NCBI RefSeq assembly: GCF_945859705.1
Contig: NC_079137.1
Coordinates: forward strand, 78,699,150 to 78,763,149
Source: Episyrphus balteatus
Taxonomy: Eukaryota; Arthropoda; Insecta; Diptera; Syrphidae
DNA: 64,000 nt
Direction of reading: 5' to 3'
The notes below the pieces were generated by a model. The model was not told the origin of the DNA. It searched no databases and saw only the letters and a program-made list of their open reading frames with translations. Shown piece after piece: positions 25,174-37,196 of this stretch (positions are counted from its first letter, which is position 1; each line of letters begins with the position of its first letter). Position numbers and translations under genes: made by a program.

Positions 25174-25755
25174 TGGCGCCCAACGTTGCCTCTTAACAAA
25201 TTCTGTCCGATAAATGTAATACTTTTGAGAACAACACAAAGTTTTGTAGCAATTTAAAAAAAAAAAAATATTCATAAAAAGTGGCGCCCAACACCGGTTC
25301 CACTTACAAATTTTCTTGATATTTTTAATATAACTCTTTCAGCTTTAAAATTTATTGTGTTAAACGTAAAAATAAAAAAGAGTTAAGTAAATATTGATCT
25401 GGGAAGCTCCTTTTTTAGATATTTTTACCTGGCGCCCAACGTGAGGTCCAAGCAAAAAGAAGAAAGAATGAAAAAATACTTTGATCTATGTAATGAAAGC
25501 CATTTCATTTCAATAAATAACAATACCTTTGGGTTATTTTCTTGAAAAGGAAGAAAACAACTGCTCAATAAATATGGCGCCCAATATAAGGCCACTTTTT
25601 AATGCTTTTAAAAATTTGGTTGATAACTTCAATGGAATTAATTTAAAGTTTTTTATATTGAAGAAAACAGCTGCTCAATAAAAATGGCGCCCAACATGAG
25701 TCCACTTGTTTAATGTGTTTGCTATTTCGATAGGATAGGCCCAACACGAATTCCA
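25174..25755 (+). repeat. Family A cluster 4: five copies plus one decayed
   Basis: Motif starts are 25174, 25282, 25430, 25575 and 25685, with spacings of 108, 148, 145 and 110 bp. A decayed copy (GGCCCAACACG) lies at about 25738. The downstream halves vary: CGTTGCC, CACCGGTTCC, CGTGAGGTCC, TATAAGGCC and CATGAGTCC. The last two full units share a longer block (GAAGAAAACARCTGCTCAAT, A-run, motif, then a CCACTTKTTTAATG-like stretch). They therefore arose by recent local duplication, while the others share little beyond the motif. Confidence 0.85.
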
Positions 25756-26623
25756 ATTCACTAATTTATTTGTGACTTTTCTTCCCTTTCTCATTAGAAT
25801 CACAAGTTTCCTCACTTAAGACTGGGTTCCCTTTTTCAGCAAAGTCAAATCTCATGTAAAAGCATTTGTGTGTATTAGTGAATGTGTTTCGCTCTCTCGC
25901 CATCGAATTCTCTGGTTTTTTACTCTCAGGATGTTGGTTATGGTTTTCATTCATTGTCTCTTTGTGAGATCGCCATCGCACTCACGCGTGCGGGGTGACA
26001 TGCAAATGGATGTAGGTATACTACATAGATCTTTATATGGATATGGTGTTTGTGGACGAAAACTGGTTTGAAATTCAATATTTTCATGAAAGATTTCTGG
26101 AGTGTATACCTATTTATTTTTGAAATGAAAACTTGTTTCCATGTTGCTGTTGTGGATGGCATTTGAGTTTTTTGTGTATCAGAGAAATTTTTTGCATTAT
26201 AATAATAATTATAGTTGTTCAGCGGAGAAGCAGGTAGAGGATGTGTTATATGGGTGCATTGATATAATATACTTGACAGTATCCTTTGTGTAGTTTGTAT
26301 AAAAATACGAGTAGATGCGCAGAAGGATTGGTTTTCAGGTTCTTGCTCACTTTTCAGTTGTTCTTCGTTGAGCAATTTTTTATCTCGCACACGCGCGTGT
26401 CGGCTGACATGGAAATGTATTTACTTACAATATATAGAATGTTTAGGTTCTTATCTATATGTTGTTTGAGGATGGACTCGATATCAATCCAATTTACTTT
26501 CAACACCTTTTTAATAAAGATTTTTTTAGAGTCACCAATGCAATGAACTCAGTTGAATCGATTTTGTTTTTTATTTACCTATACCTACATTATTAGGAAA
26601 CAAAAATAAGGCAGCATTAATAA
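25756..26623. other. Unassigned stretch
   Basis: No gene is supported. Overlapping frames on both strands at 25766-26546 (up to 147 residues, minus) have no recognisable domain. The block has few long homopolymers and no copies of the array motifs. Confidence 0.4.
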
Positions 26624-26947
26624 CACTGGTCAACAAAATTGAACTTTTTTTTTGCCACAAGAACCAAGATATACTTTTCTATAGGTTTTTGATATGCTGA
26701 ACTCGAATCTGAAGTCAAAAAAAATTTGATTGGCCTCCGTTTTTGAGATATAACAGTTATAAAATGCTGAAAAACGTCATTTTGGCTCTTTTCTAGCTTC
26801 TGTTTTTATGTGGGGTAATTCATTATAAACAAATTTGTTGCCAATAGCATTTTTCTGATTGCGCATTCGAGTTCAGCAACTCAAAAACCTTTAAAAAAGT
26901 ATATTTTGGTTCTTGTGGCAAAAAAAGTTTAATTTGTTTGGCCAGTG
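26624..26947. mobile_element. MITE/foldback-like element with about 90 bp terminal inverted repeats
   Basis: The left end CACTGGTCAACAAAATTGAAC (26624 on) continues through GCCACAAGAACCAAGATATA. The right end is its reverse complement with about 10-15% differences, finishing ...TTTGGCCAGTG at 26947. The similarity extends inward about 90 bases, through GCTGAACTCGAAT. The element is 324 bp and has no transposase frame, so it is non-autonomous. Flanks (TTAATAA on the left, CTATTTC on the right) show no convincing target-site duplication. The superfamily cannot be assigned from the ends alone. Confidence 0.75.
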
Positions 26948-27079
26948 CTATTTCTGAGTCAAAGACCACTCCTTAAATTTTAAATATCTCGGGAAGTAAA
27001 AAAGATATTTTAAAGATTTAAACATTTTTTGAAAGAATAAAACCAGTTCTTATAGGAACCGTTACAAATTTTTTCATAA

Positions 27080-27262
27080 GGAACTACCCCACATAAAAAC
27101 ATAACCTCGAAAACAGCCAAAATGACGTTTTTCGGTATTTTCTAACGGTAATATTTCAAAAACGGAGGCCAATAAACACTTTCTGACTTCAGATTCGAGT
27201 TCAGCATATCAAAAACATATAGAAAAGTATATTTTGGTTCTTGTGGCAAAAAGCTTTAAAAA
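27080..27262 (-). mobile_element. Second, longer inverted arm of the 26.6 kb foldback element
   Basis: This segment is the reverse complement of about 26648-26820. Matching blocks are ACCCCACATAAAAACA, AAAATGACGTTTTTC, AAAACGGAGGCCAAT, GATTCGAGTTCAGCAT and TTTTGGTTCTTGTGGCAAAA. It matches the left arm over about 175 bases, further inward than the 26947 right end does. It lacks the terminal CACTGG 20-mer. The pair therefore forms a foldback of about 640 bp with the shorter element inside it, suggesting nested insertion or internal rearrangement. Confidence 0.75.
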
Positions 27263-29026
27263 CTTTGTTTTTGCTAAGGAAACATACTGAGCATCTTCAC
27301 CTATTCAAAACTATTTCTATAAATACCATCAGGTGCATTCTAACCACAAATACACTTATATAACCCTTTACACATTCCCCCGCGAAAATATAACTATTAT
27401 ACCTACAAACCTACAAAAAAAACCGAATCCGCAACATATAAACAAAGACTATGAAAAACAAAACGATATATTTATATTATATAACCCCGCACGCACGCGC
27501 GAGTGTAGTATAATAAACAATACAACCCAGAAATCAACCTAAATATAGAAATCAATCATTGTGCACAAGCACATGTCAAATGTCAATACACATTTTTACA
27601 CACAAACAAATGCATACCACATATCTAATCCTTTACCTATATCCCCGCACGAGCGATGTGAATATTACACAATGCAAAGAATTTCGCTGACACCAAAAAA
27701 AAAAAAAAACCCAAAAGTGTCAAATCGCAACCGCGGGTGCGATATTATAAACACGAAATGAATTGTTAGAAAAAACCCAAGAGTCAACAAGAACAAAACA
27801 ACCCTTTTTGAAAACAAAAGATAATGATCTTGCAAAAAATATCTACTATCTACCTACTCTCTGCAGCATCTTCATAATTTCATGAATGATTTCTGCCTGC
27901 CTGAGTGAGGAAATAGGAAACAAAAAAAAAAGTACATATTATGTAAACACAAAAAACAAAAACAAAATATAACGAGAAAATGAGAGCGCAAGAGCAAGTT
28001 TTTTTTCAATAAATAGAAAAGAACAGAAAAAAAGAGTTCATCAGCGCCAGCTTATGCGTGGCATTCTTTTGAACTAAATTTGCATGTGTGCGTGATCAAT
28101 GGAATTTTCAAAGTAAAAAAAGCTAAAATAGACACTTTTTCAACAATTTATATTAAAAATACTGTGAGCAAAAATATATATTTTTTTTTTTGAAACTGAT
28201 TTGAAATATAATGAAAAAAAATAATAAAAATAAATTGTGGATGCTTTGACTGCCCCTTCCTCAAAAACAGAATGCAAATATTGGTTTATTAAAATCAAAT
28301 TTTTAGTGTGTAAATAAAAAAAATATTTTTTTTTGGCAAACGGGTTGCATGAACAACTTTATTAACTTCTCATTAAAAAATACAAAAACATTTTAAAAAA
28401 TAATCACGCTTTGCCCCACGACCAAAATGCTAAAAAAGTGCATTTTGACACCTTTCCTTCAAATTAACCGTTCAAACTAACTTCAAATTAAATTTTAGAA
28501 ATTTTATTGGATTCTCCTAATTTCCCTTTATTGTTTTCTTTTTGTTTCATCTAAAAACACTAATAAACGGTAAAGTTATTCTAAGAAGAGTGAGTAAAAA
28601 AACATGAAATTACAACAAATTAACGAAGCTTTTTTTCTAATAAAAAAAAAAAAAAAAAAAAATCTGTTTCGCGTACTGCATGAAAACACATTTGATCATT
28701 ATAAAACAAAAAAAAATAAATAAAAAGTTTATAAACAACGGTGCCCCAACCAAAATTCTGATTCAATCTAAATTTGCAGGAAAAAAATCATTTTCGACCC
28801 TTATAAAAATCGCACAAGAAATGTTTCTAAAATTTAAATGATGCAAAAATATTTGTACGTTTATTACCTTTTCAAAAAAGTACGTTTCATAAGATTATCT
28901 TATAAACTGCAAAAGTTATACAACAATTAGTCAACCGTCTTCCATTAAAATGCTATGGAAACCCCCCCTTAACAACTGTGTTCAGTTCAGCATCGATAAC
29001 ATTGCTTAAGCTTTGCTTTATTTAAT
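27263..29026. other. Unassigned very A-rich stretch
   Basis: No gene is supported. The + strand is strongly A-rich, with a run of 21 A at 28642-28662. Frames such as 27333-27542 are Lys/Asn/Thr-rich by composition only. Confidence 0.45.
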
Positions 29027-29128
29027 TGGCGCCCAACGTGAATTGCTTTAAATAATTTGCTGGGTTTTGTGTTTTATCCTCTGAGTTTTGAGCTAATAAT
29101 TCCCTGATTGTGGCGCCCAACGCGAGTT
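29027..29128 (+). repeat. Family A cluster 5: two copies 84 bp apart
   Basis: TGGCGCCCAACGTG at 29027 and TGGCGCCCAACGCGAG at 29111. This is the shortest spacing in the window (84 bp), consistent with a deletion inside one unit. Confidence 0.8.
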
Positions 29129-30336
29129 TTTTTATAGTTGTTTTTGATATTGCCTTTTAATTTAGCTTAATTTTTGACTCTTTAATATTTAACAATTAAA
29201 CATAACTCCCCTAAGACTAGTTAACTACTATGATTAACTTGCCTGCTGCTACACATAAACGATTAAATCAATTATAAATTGCTATGATGTTGTTTTGTCA
29301 TAATTTACAAAATAATCATAATGCAATTAATTGCAACCTTTGACATTTAAAATCTCCATCGTTTTTTTTTTTTTTTTTTGTTTTTTAATTTAAACTCACA
29401 AAATGCATACACTCCCTCGTCAGAGAGAGAGAGATGATTATAATGTATAAAGTGTCAATAATCTGTAATTGACTTTTAATTAAATGCATACATATTGCAC
29501 ACGCTATTAATGAAATAATGACATTTCTGACATTTGTCATTTTCGCACCTGTTTCTGTCGGTCGTCGTCGTTGGTTGGTGAAAAAATTCAATTATTTTTT
29601 TTTTTTTTTCAAAATGAATTTTTCAGATAGCTTTCAAAGGGCGAAAGGAAAAGAAAAACCATTTTCTCCATTAAGTTTTTTTTTTTTTTTGCTTCTCTTA
29701 TACTCCTGTAAGCCATCACACAATGTAATTTAACACGCAATCCGCTGTCAAAATACCACCCTAGATAGAAAATTCACTCCCTCTCAACCTAAAGGTTCAT
29801 TCAGGGTCATCAGAAATGGATACCTACGTTGACGAACCTCCATTTCCCTCTCCACCAAACCTCCTTGTCTTTGATAGACGGTGAGGTGTTTGTTTCTCAT
29901 GTTATACTATCTATAAGAAAAACTATCCTATAACACTCACATAACGATTTACTACTATATAAACTCCATATTGTGTGCTCAATTGTGTCCTAATTTTAGA
30001 ATTGTTACCATGAAAAATTTATGAGAATGAGAATAGTAAGGCGCATAAAATAATAGAAAACTGTGTCTTACGCATTTTTATTATTCTTTCTTAGATTTTC
30101 TAACATTTATAAGAAAATTGGATAACAAAAAAAAAAAAAAAAAAAAAATCAATTCCAGGTGTTTTAATTGAATGAACTGTATTTTATTTGTCTCTAATTG
30201 GATACCTCATGCACAACTCTTTCTCATTGTTGTTGAATTGGTAAAAAGCAAAAAGGACATCGCTCTTTGGAATTAGTGTAGAGTGCATGTGTGAAATTTA
30301 ATTAAAATATATATTTTTTTTTTTTTATAAAAACCC

Positions 30337-30368
<32 letters not shown>

Positions 30369-30370
30369 GA
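29129..30370. other. Unassigned stretch upstream of the ratchet site
   Basis: No gene is supported. T-runs lie at about 29362-29379 and A-runs at 30127-30148 and 30337-30364 (28 A). The A28 run ends seven bases before the branch-point-like CTAAT of the next feature. Confidence 0.45.
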
Positions 30371-30372
30371 AA

Positions 30373-30416
30373 CTAATTTAATTTTCTCTGTTTTCTCTTT
30401 TATTTGCAGGTATGTA
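30373..30416 (+). promoter_or_regulatory. Candidate recursive (zero-exon) splice site, junction 30409/30410
   Basis: All parts of a ratchet point are in place on +. A CTAAT branch-point match lies at 30373-30377. A 20-plus-base pyrimidine-rich tract with few purines runs from about 30378 to 30405. The acceptor GCAG ends at 30409, and a donor GTATGT starts at 30410 with no exon between. The branch A is about 33 bases from the acceptor, normal for insects. Recursive sites in long Drosophila introns have this YYYYNCAG|GTRWGT form. The alternative is an ordinary acceptor for a short exon: the 3' side has a stop in one frame within about 15 bases (GTATGTACTCGTAAAG). No coding exon is recognisable. 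If real, the window lies in a long + strand intron. Confidence 0.6.
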
Positions 30417-30420
30417 CTCG

Positions 30421-31666
30421 TAAAGCAACAACTATAATTTTTTTATACATGAGATCACTTCAGTTGTTTCCCGCAAATTACATAAATAACCTGAAATAGG
30501 ATAAAAAAAAAAAAAAAAAACTATAGTAGAGGTACCTATAGAGTAAAATTTATAAATGTATGAAAATATGTATAAAGTACTCTCTCGTACACAAAAGAAA
30601 AACAAAAGGACTAAAGTGAGTAAAGTATTTCATAAGTGTATGTTGCTGCTCTTATTTTTTTTTTTTTGTTTTGTTGGGTTGGATAGAGGAGGGAGGGGTC
30701 GGACGAGGCAGGGGGTAGTCAGATGCAGGTGGTTGTTGGGTTTTTTCCCCGGATATACTCTATATTCTAGGTGGACGACCGACAACTGACGACGACTACA
30801 ACAACAACTACGACTACGATATGAGGACGACAGTTTTAACCCCCTAGCCAAGCCGCCCAAAGCTGAAGGGTATATCCATCCAAGAGTTTGTATTTTTCAT
30901 ACAAAAACAGAGCATAAACTCACTGATTACATTATTCTTTACATTTTCATGTGGAAAAGTGTACTTGAATGTGGGATTTTTTTATATATTTTTTTTTTTT
31001 TTGTTAAAGATGGCAAATATAGAGAGACACAAACAAAAGCTTTCTAGTGTGTATAGTTGAGAGCAAAATCACAAAAAAAAAAAAAACAACAACAACATAC
31101 ACACAAAAAATCATCCAAGCTTGTGTTTTAAATTAAAAGCAATAAAATAAAAATTGTTGACCATTGCCTCGTGGACCAGAATTAAGAGTGTACCCTTGGA
31201 AAAAAAATATATAAAAGGAAAAAGGTTGGATTTGGAATTTAAGCAAATATAAAAGTAAAAATACTATAGAGGAGTTAAAAACTGCACTTTTCCATATGCA
31301 CACATAAAAACAGGATAATGAAAAGAAAGATATCACAACATGACAACCACCCAGACAAAACAGTTGTTGCATAGTAGTTTTTGTTTGTATATTTGCCATA
31401 TGGCAAAAAAAAACCTCAAAAATGCATTTATATACTTAAAAAACCCAAGTTTTAATATTTTATAAAGTTTTTATAAGTCAACTTTTTAATTTAATTGAAA
31501 ATTCAAGGAAATCTTGAAAATTATTTCGAAATTAAATTAGTTAGCTCTTTTTTTCTAGGAATGTAATAAAGTTGGAGATTAATTGAGTTTTTTGAAAACT
31601 TAATCTTAGAGTTATTTTGAATACACAGCAATTATGCAGAAACTAATATTTTTAAAATATCATAAA
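30421..31666. other. Unassigned stretch
   Basis: No gene is supported. The part from about 30660 to 30870 is less AT-rich, with ACGAC/ACAAC triplets at 30780-30830. The two overlapping frames there (77 residues +, 76 residues -) are shadows of this simple sequence. Confidence 0.4.
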
Positions 31667-32400
31667 TGGCGCCCAACAAAGGACACAACTTTTCTCTACA
31701 ATCGATTTAAATAGTTTTCTGAGAAAATCATATATTTTTATCACTTTAAAATTAAAATAGAACTTGTTGTAGCTTATTTCATGAAATAAGTTAAATGGCG
31801 CCCAACGTGAATCTTTCCTCTAAACAAGGAAAACAGACACATGAATTTACGGTAGCAATAGATGCTTTGTTATTAAGCCCTTTTACAGGTCTAAATTAGG
31901 AAATAAACAGATAAAGCTTGTTTTATATTATTTGTTAAATGGCGCCCAACGCGAGAATTTGCTTTAGAAAGTGACATACAGACGTTATTATACGACACAA
32001 TTGTTGTCGTACTTCTATCTATATTTGAAACCATAGCCTTCGAAAATGTAGTCCAATTCACTAACCATTACGCTATTGTGCTGTAATTTTTAAATGGCGC
32101 CCAACTTGAAACCTTGTTTAAGGAAATAAGATATTAAATATCTACATTAACTATAACTTATTGTATTCATAACCACCCATTAAAACACTCCATCTGTATT
32201 ATTCAGGCCAACTGTGTCTGAAATTGAAAAGAAAAAAGTCCTAAATGGCGCCCAACGTGGACCTTTAAACTGAAGAGCACCCAGATTTTCGAACGTACTG
32301 CCTAATATTATAGAATTTGTTTGACGTTAAAACAAGTTTCACGTTGAATCAAGTCTAGCGTCTGATTTTTGTTTAAATCGAAGTGGCGCCCAACACGAAG
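31667..32400 (+). repeat. Family A cluster 6: six copies, 129-155 bp apart
   Basis: Motif starts are 31667, 31796, 31940, 32095, 32246 and 32384, with spacings of 129, 144, 155, 151 and 138 bp. All six have an intact TGGCGCCCAAC. The following bases are AAAGG, GTGAATC, GCGAG, TTGAAACC, GTGGACC and ACGAAG. By eye the intervening 110-135 bases are not alignable between units, apart from a TAAA just before the motif in four of them. The contrast between an invariant 11-mer and random-looking spacers is strongest here. Confidence 0.88.
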
Positions 32401-35400
32401 ATACAGAAATGTTTGTTTCTTTAAATCTCTGAAAATATTTATCGAATTTTAAAAATTCTTTCGGTGTTGGAAATGGTTAACCCTTAGTTGAGTCTTAAAA
32501 ATTGTGTTTTAACTCCAACAAGGATATTACAATCAAAGTAGTTAAATTTTTCTCTCAAAACACTTTGTAACGAAAGCTTATTCTTTGCCTTTTTTTTAAT
32601 CTGAATTTCTGGAAAAACCCAGAAGGCATTTAAAAACTGAAATACCTAAATTTTCAAATACTTCCATCGAATTGAAGTCAAATCCAAAAAACTGCAACAA
32701 AAAACAGAATAAAAAAAAACTCCTAACATCAGTTGCCATAACTACAGACATCAACTAGAAGTTCATAAACAATTAAATACCCTCAATTCAACTCTTTCCT
32801 TTCGAAATAATAAAAAACCAACGAACTAAAAGAAAAACTAAAAAACAAAAAACTATAAGAGTAAACCAAATCCCAACCCAATTGCATGATAAAGCACAAA
32901 TCGTTCCTTAAAAGAGCGAACAAAAACAAAAAAAAAAGCCAAACAAAAAACTGTGTAACACAGAACTAAAAAAAAAATATATATAAAAGAGAAGCTAAAA
33001 TCCATCGATTGGTGCACTTTTCCCAAAAGAGTAATTCTTTTTACCCAAAAAAAGACAGAGAAAGAGATGAAAAAAAAAACTATCATAAAGGATAATACTT
33101 TAAGCATTTCTACAAACGAACAAATCATTCACTGCAGGCGCTGCGCTAGAGCTGGTTGGCAGCTTGTGCTCGTTGCTAGTTGCTCATCGGTGTCCCGTTC
33201 GTTCCTTCTCTATCTCTCTCCTGGCTTCATTCAAATTTTTCTACAGTTAAAAATTTCCATACGGCAACAGCAGCAGCAGCGGGTGCTCAGGACGTTTTAA
33301 CCAGAATGAAAGAGAGAGTCTAAAAGGAGTATAAAGCAAAGACACACAACGTATGCTTGCTGATGGTTGAGTATCCTATCTCTACTATAATACTCGCTAT
33401 GCACTAGAGCTGAAGCAAAAAGGATTGACGTTCAACAGTCACATCCAATGATGCTCAAAAAATCTCATCTACCCCCTCATACCCCCTCCTCCCCTTCCTC
33501 TTAAAACCTTACCAATTCCGAAAGGCACACAACCACACCATTCTTTAGCGAGATCAGACCAAAGTATAGGAACAGTTATAATACTCCTCGGAAGGACCCT
33601 AAGTCGTTTTTCTAGAAGCGATGCGGATGCCCCCTATACGTCTTTTCTCTCTCTCTCTCTCTATTTGGGAGAAACTTTCGGGAGGAATGAATGAAATGTT
33701 GTATTCAGAAATTTAATGGGAAGAACGTTCTATATACATAAATACGAATGGGATTTCCTGGGGAAGGTTGTGGGCGATGGTGGTGGCGACGACGACGGGT
33801 AAAAAAGGTTCCTGGCAATGGAAAAGTTAGCCCGGAAAAGTTGGCTAACGCACATATGCTCCACCAGCTACTAGCACAACGTTTTTCAGAGATAGACACA
33901 TGTTTGCAATTACAAAAACGAAAAATTCTCCATTCGAAATATTCCAAGCTTGTGCTCTCTGATGGTTCAGTTCTATGTTGGTTGGTGCCTCTGCCTTGAT
34001 GGTTTTGGTCTGGCCTGGTTTGTTGGCAATGGAATGGCGTTGCCCCCTCCGTCTGCCTGTCTGTCTCTCTGTCTCAGTGGAACTATGAGGATTTTTCGGA
34101 ATTTTGTATTCCCACTCCCTGCGAGTTCCGGCTTGCTGGGTGGAATTGGAACACAGTCTCTCATACAACCCAGCCCAGCTCAGAATTAAGTGCGATGATG
34201 CAGATGGTCTATATGTGGATTCCATTCAATGCGAAGGAGTTTTGTCGCCCAAACTCCAACCCGCGCCCGGTAAACTCTGAAAATTCTATGGATGAGAGAA
34301 TAAATTAAATCGATTTCATTTTATTTTCCTAGAAATCAAAAAGAACTACAACAACACCGCACAGCAAATGGTGGAATGAGATATAATGCAGTTTATTATT
34401 GCAGTTGAATGACAGCAGCGTGCGTGCTTGCTTGTTTACACTGAGCATCACTATCAACCATATGCATCGCATAGTCATATCTTGTTATCCCAGAGAAGAG
34501 AGAAGATGATGATGCAAGCCTGAAAGGTTCTCCGAGGCTTTAAATGCCCATCAAGACCGCATTGGATGGTGCTGGTTGACCAGGCTTTCTAGTATTTTTA
34601 CGGATATGTTTTCAATTTTTCACATATAAAAACTTCTCCTATCTCTCTCTCACTCTATGAAATGGCACAATATGATCGTTATGTTCACATGCGCGCAGCA
34701 TGGACATTTCCAAAAGGTGAAAGAACACAGAGAAAAGATAGATAGGAGAGGTCTTCTGTGGCAAGCAAACCTAACTCATTGCGAGTCAAAGTCATTAAGA
34801 TCGTTACGGAGCGATAGTATCCAGCTGCAGGCACATATTCCACCAAGAAGAGTCTTGATGGTTTTGCGGGAAGACAAGTCTTCTTAAGCCTTTTTCTGTT
34901 CTTTTTTTTTTGTTGTTTTTGCTCGGTTCCATCCGCATATCCAGACACAACACAACTATGAACGACGTTTGGATGGATCTTTTCCTGATGGAGATCCAAA
35001 GATGGGATTCTTTTTATTTGTTTATCTTGTTTCTTTTTTGTTTTATTTTGTTTTATTGCACATAAGATCGGATTGTCATGGATGTTTGTTATCATATCTC
35101 TTCACACACAAGCACACAGTGGGAAAAACATTGTTTCCACACATGACGCGCGATGGAGGCAATTATAAATTATTGTGACTCTTTAACGATCTTAACCAGA
35201 AGCATATATTCTTTTTTTTTTATTCTTTATCGTTTTCTTATTGTTTTGTGTGATTTTGTGGTGATTAAGTGGAAAAAAAACTAAAAATTTAAATATATAA
35301 AATAGCTTTGCTACCGCATGTTAGCGTGTGATATGATGATGCTTATCTCACACTTAAATCAAAACAAACAAACAAAACTTGATTGCATGAATGTCAATCA

Positions 35401-37159
35401 AGGTGTAAACATGCGATGACATTTCATGCGTGTTTTTGTTTTCGATGATGATGATGATGATTTGTCAAAGTGACATTTGCCCAAAAGTGGTATATACAAA
35501 ATGATGAATACCGATTAGTATCGTATGACAGTTTTTTTTTTTTTGTTTAAAACTCACGTCACATATGAACTCATAAAAATAGTCAAAAAATTTTAACGAA
35601 CATCACACAAAAATATTTCGGTGAAGATGTAAAGAAAATAGAGATCATGAGAAAAAGCTAAGCAACATAAAACACATAATCGTTGTGGCACGTATATATT
35701 GTTAGGAATAGAAATTTATTGCTTTGAGCTCTTTTGCATTCAAATTTATTTGTTTCTTAGATTTTTATTTTTTGTTTGTAATGGGTTTTGGTTCATAGAC
35801 CTCACTTTACCCTATTTGGGAAGTAAAATATGTGAGAAATTAAAATTTCGAATGACACATGTGTAATTGCGTAAAATATACATAAACATACTTTGGTTTT
35901 TGAGCTTTAATTTATTTTAATGGCAACCATGACATGTTTTGACATTTGAAACAGTGTACAGCGGTTGGTTTATTTGTTTTTGTACCATAGATTATAATCA
36001 TAGAGATTATCATGGATAATTTTAATTTAAAAAAAGGGAAGGGTTTTTGTTTGAATGCAATCCCCAAAATAAAAATGTGGTTTTAGTTGAATGCAGATTC
36101 AAAGCTCTTTACTCTAAGCAACAAATTTAAATGGTGCGGGCCAACTGCCACTTTGACAGATGTCAAAATAAATCATTTGAGCAAGTAGGCATTTATAACA
36201 GTATAACAATACAGTTATTGATCTTGTTATTTTTTAGTATGATGCAGTGTTATCTAAATTCTGCAGGTGCCATTTTCAATGAGAGCTCAAAAAAAAGTGT
36301 TATACGTTTTTAAACAACCTAGTACAGAAACTGTGTTTTTAAATGTCATTGCATGAAAATCGAACAAAATTAAATGTCTTCTTGAAGTAAAAACTTGTAA
36401 TTTACTTCAACTTTATGATAAAAACAGTTTAAAGTACTTCAAAGTAATTTCTAGTGGAACGCATCTATTAAACTTCTATATTACTTATAAAAGTATCAAT
36501 AAAACATTGCAACAAAACAATAATTTCCCAAAAAAAAAAAACTTTTAATAAACCTTAAATGCCCAAAACGCACGAATTGTTTCATCAAAAAAAAGAAGAA
36601 AAAAAGTAAAAAAGCAATCAAATTTAAAACTTGAAAAACTATAAAATTGAATTGAAAATTAGTTTCCATTAAAACTATTAAACTTTCTTCATCATTTAAT
36701 TTCGACCCTCTGTCAAAATAATTCTCCTCCTTCTTCTAAAGTACTCACTTGCACTTAAATGGAAAACACACAAAAATTGTTGTATTTAAATATAGAAATT
36801 TGTTAATGTTCCGCATCTATTACGCCTTTTATTTTCAATTTTTAAGACGTTTTTCTTCTCTTTATGTCTTTTATTTTTATATCCGTTCCTTTCCGGTCAT
36901 CATCGAAAGATACAAAAAAAAAAAAACGTCTATAGGAGTCTTATAGGAACCACGACCCACAAGACGAACAAAAAAAAAAAAAAAAACAAGTAAAAACGTA
37001 CACGTTCTCTCTGACATTACTTCGTTTTGATGAAGAAAAAAAAAATTCAAACAATAAAATAAAAAATAACGAAAAGTGTTTAAATAAAAACGGCAACAAT
37101 CAGCCGTGCATAGTAAAATAAAAAAAAAAAAAAAAAAAAAAACTTTTGGGTCTTATACA
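32401..37159. other. Unassigned stretch with a long complex core
   Basis: No gene is supported. The part from about 33100 to 34900 is the longest non-repetitive, less AT-rich block of the window, with a TC microsatellite at 33645-33662 and CAGCAG at about 33269-33279. It is a candidate for conserved regulatory sequence. Frames of 126 residues (33845-34225, -) and 136 residues (34685-35095, -) overlap other frames and have no domain I recognise. A GAT repeat lies at 35443-35460. After about 35200 the DNA is AT-rich again. Confidence 0.4.
33645..33662. repeat. TC dinucleotide microsatellite (GAGA-type)
   Basis: Alternating TC of about 17 bases. Similar tracts lie at 47355-47375 and 56075-56095. 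In flies, GA/TC repeats can bind GAGA factor, but the sequence alone cannot show this here. Confidence 0.8.
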
Positions 37160-37161
37160 CG

Positions 37162-37196
37162 TTAATTTTTTGTTTCTGCTTGTTTTCAAGGTAAAA
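37162..37196 (+). promoter_or_regulatory. Weaker candidate recursive splice site, junction 37190/37191
   Basis: A TTAAT branch-like element at 37162-37166 is followed by a T-rich tract (about 37167-37188), the acceptor TCAAG ending at 37190, and directly GTAAAA. The acceptor is strong and the donor is poor after GTAA. It could instead be an ordinary acceptor: the frame through it (37146-37340) stays open to 37337, but its protein is unrecognised. It lies on the same strand as the better site at 30409. Confidence 0.3.

Noticed and set aside
33265..33300. CAG repeat as part of a polyglutamine exon
   Set aside because: Only four or five triplets, a stop soon follows, and there is no flanking coding signal.
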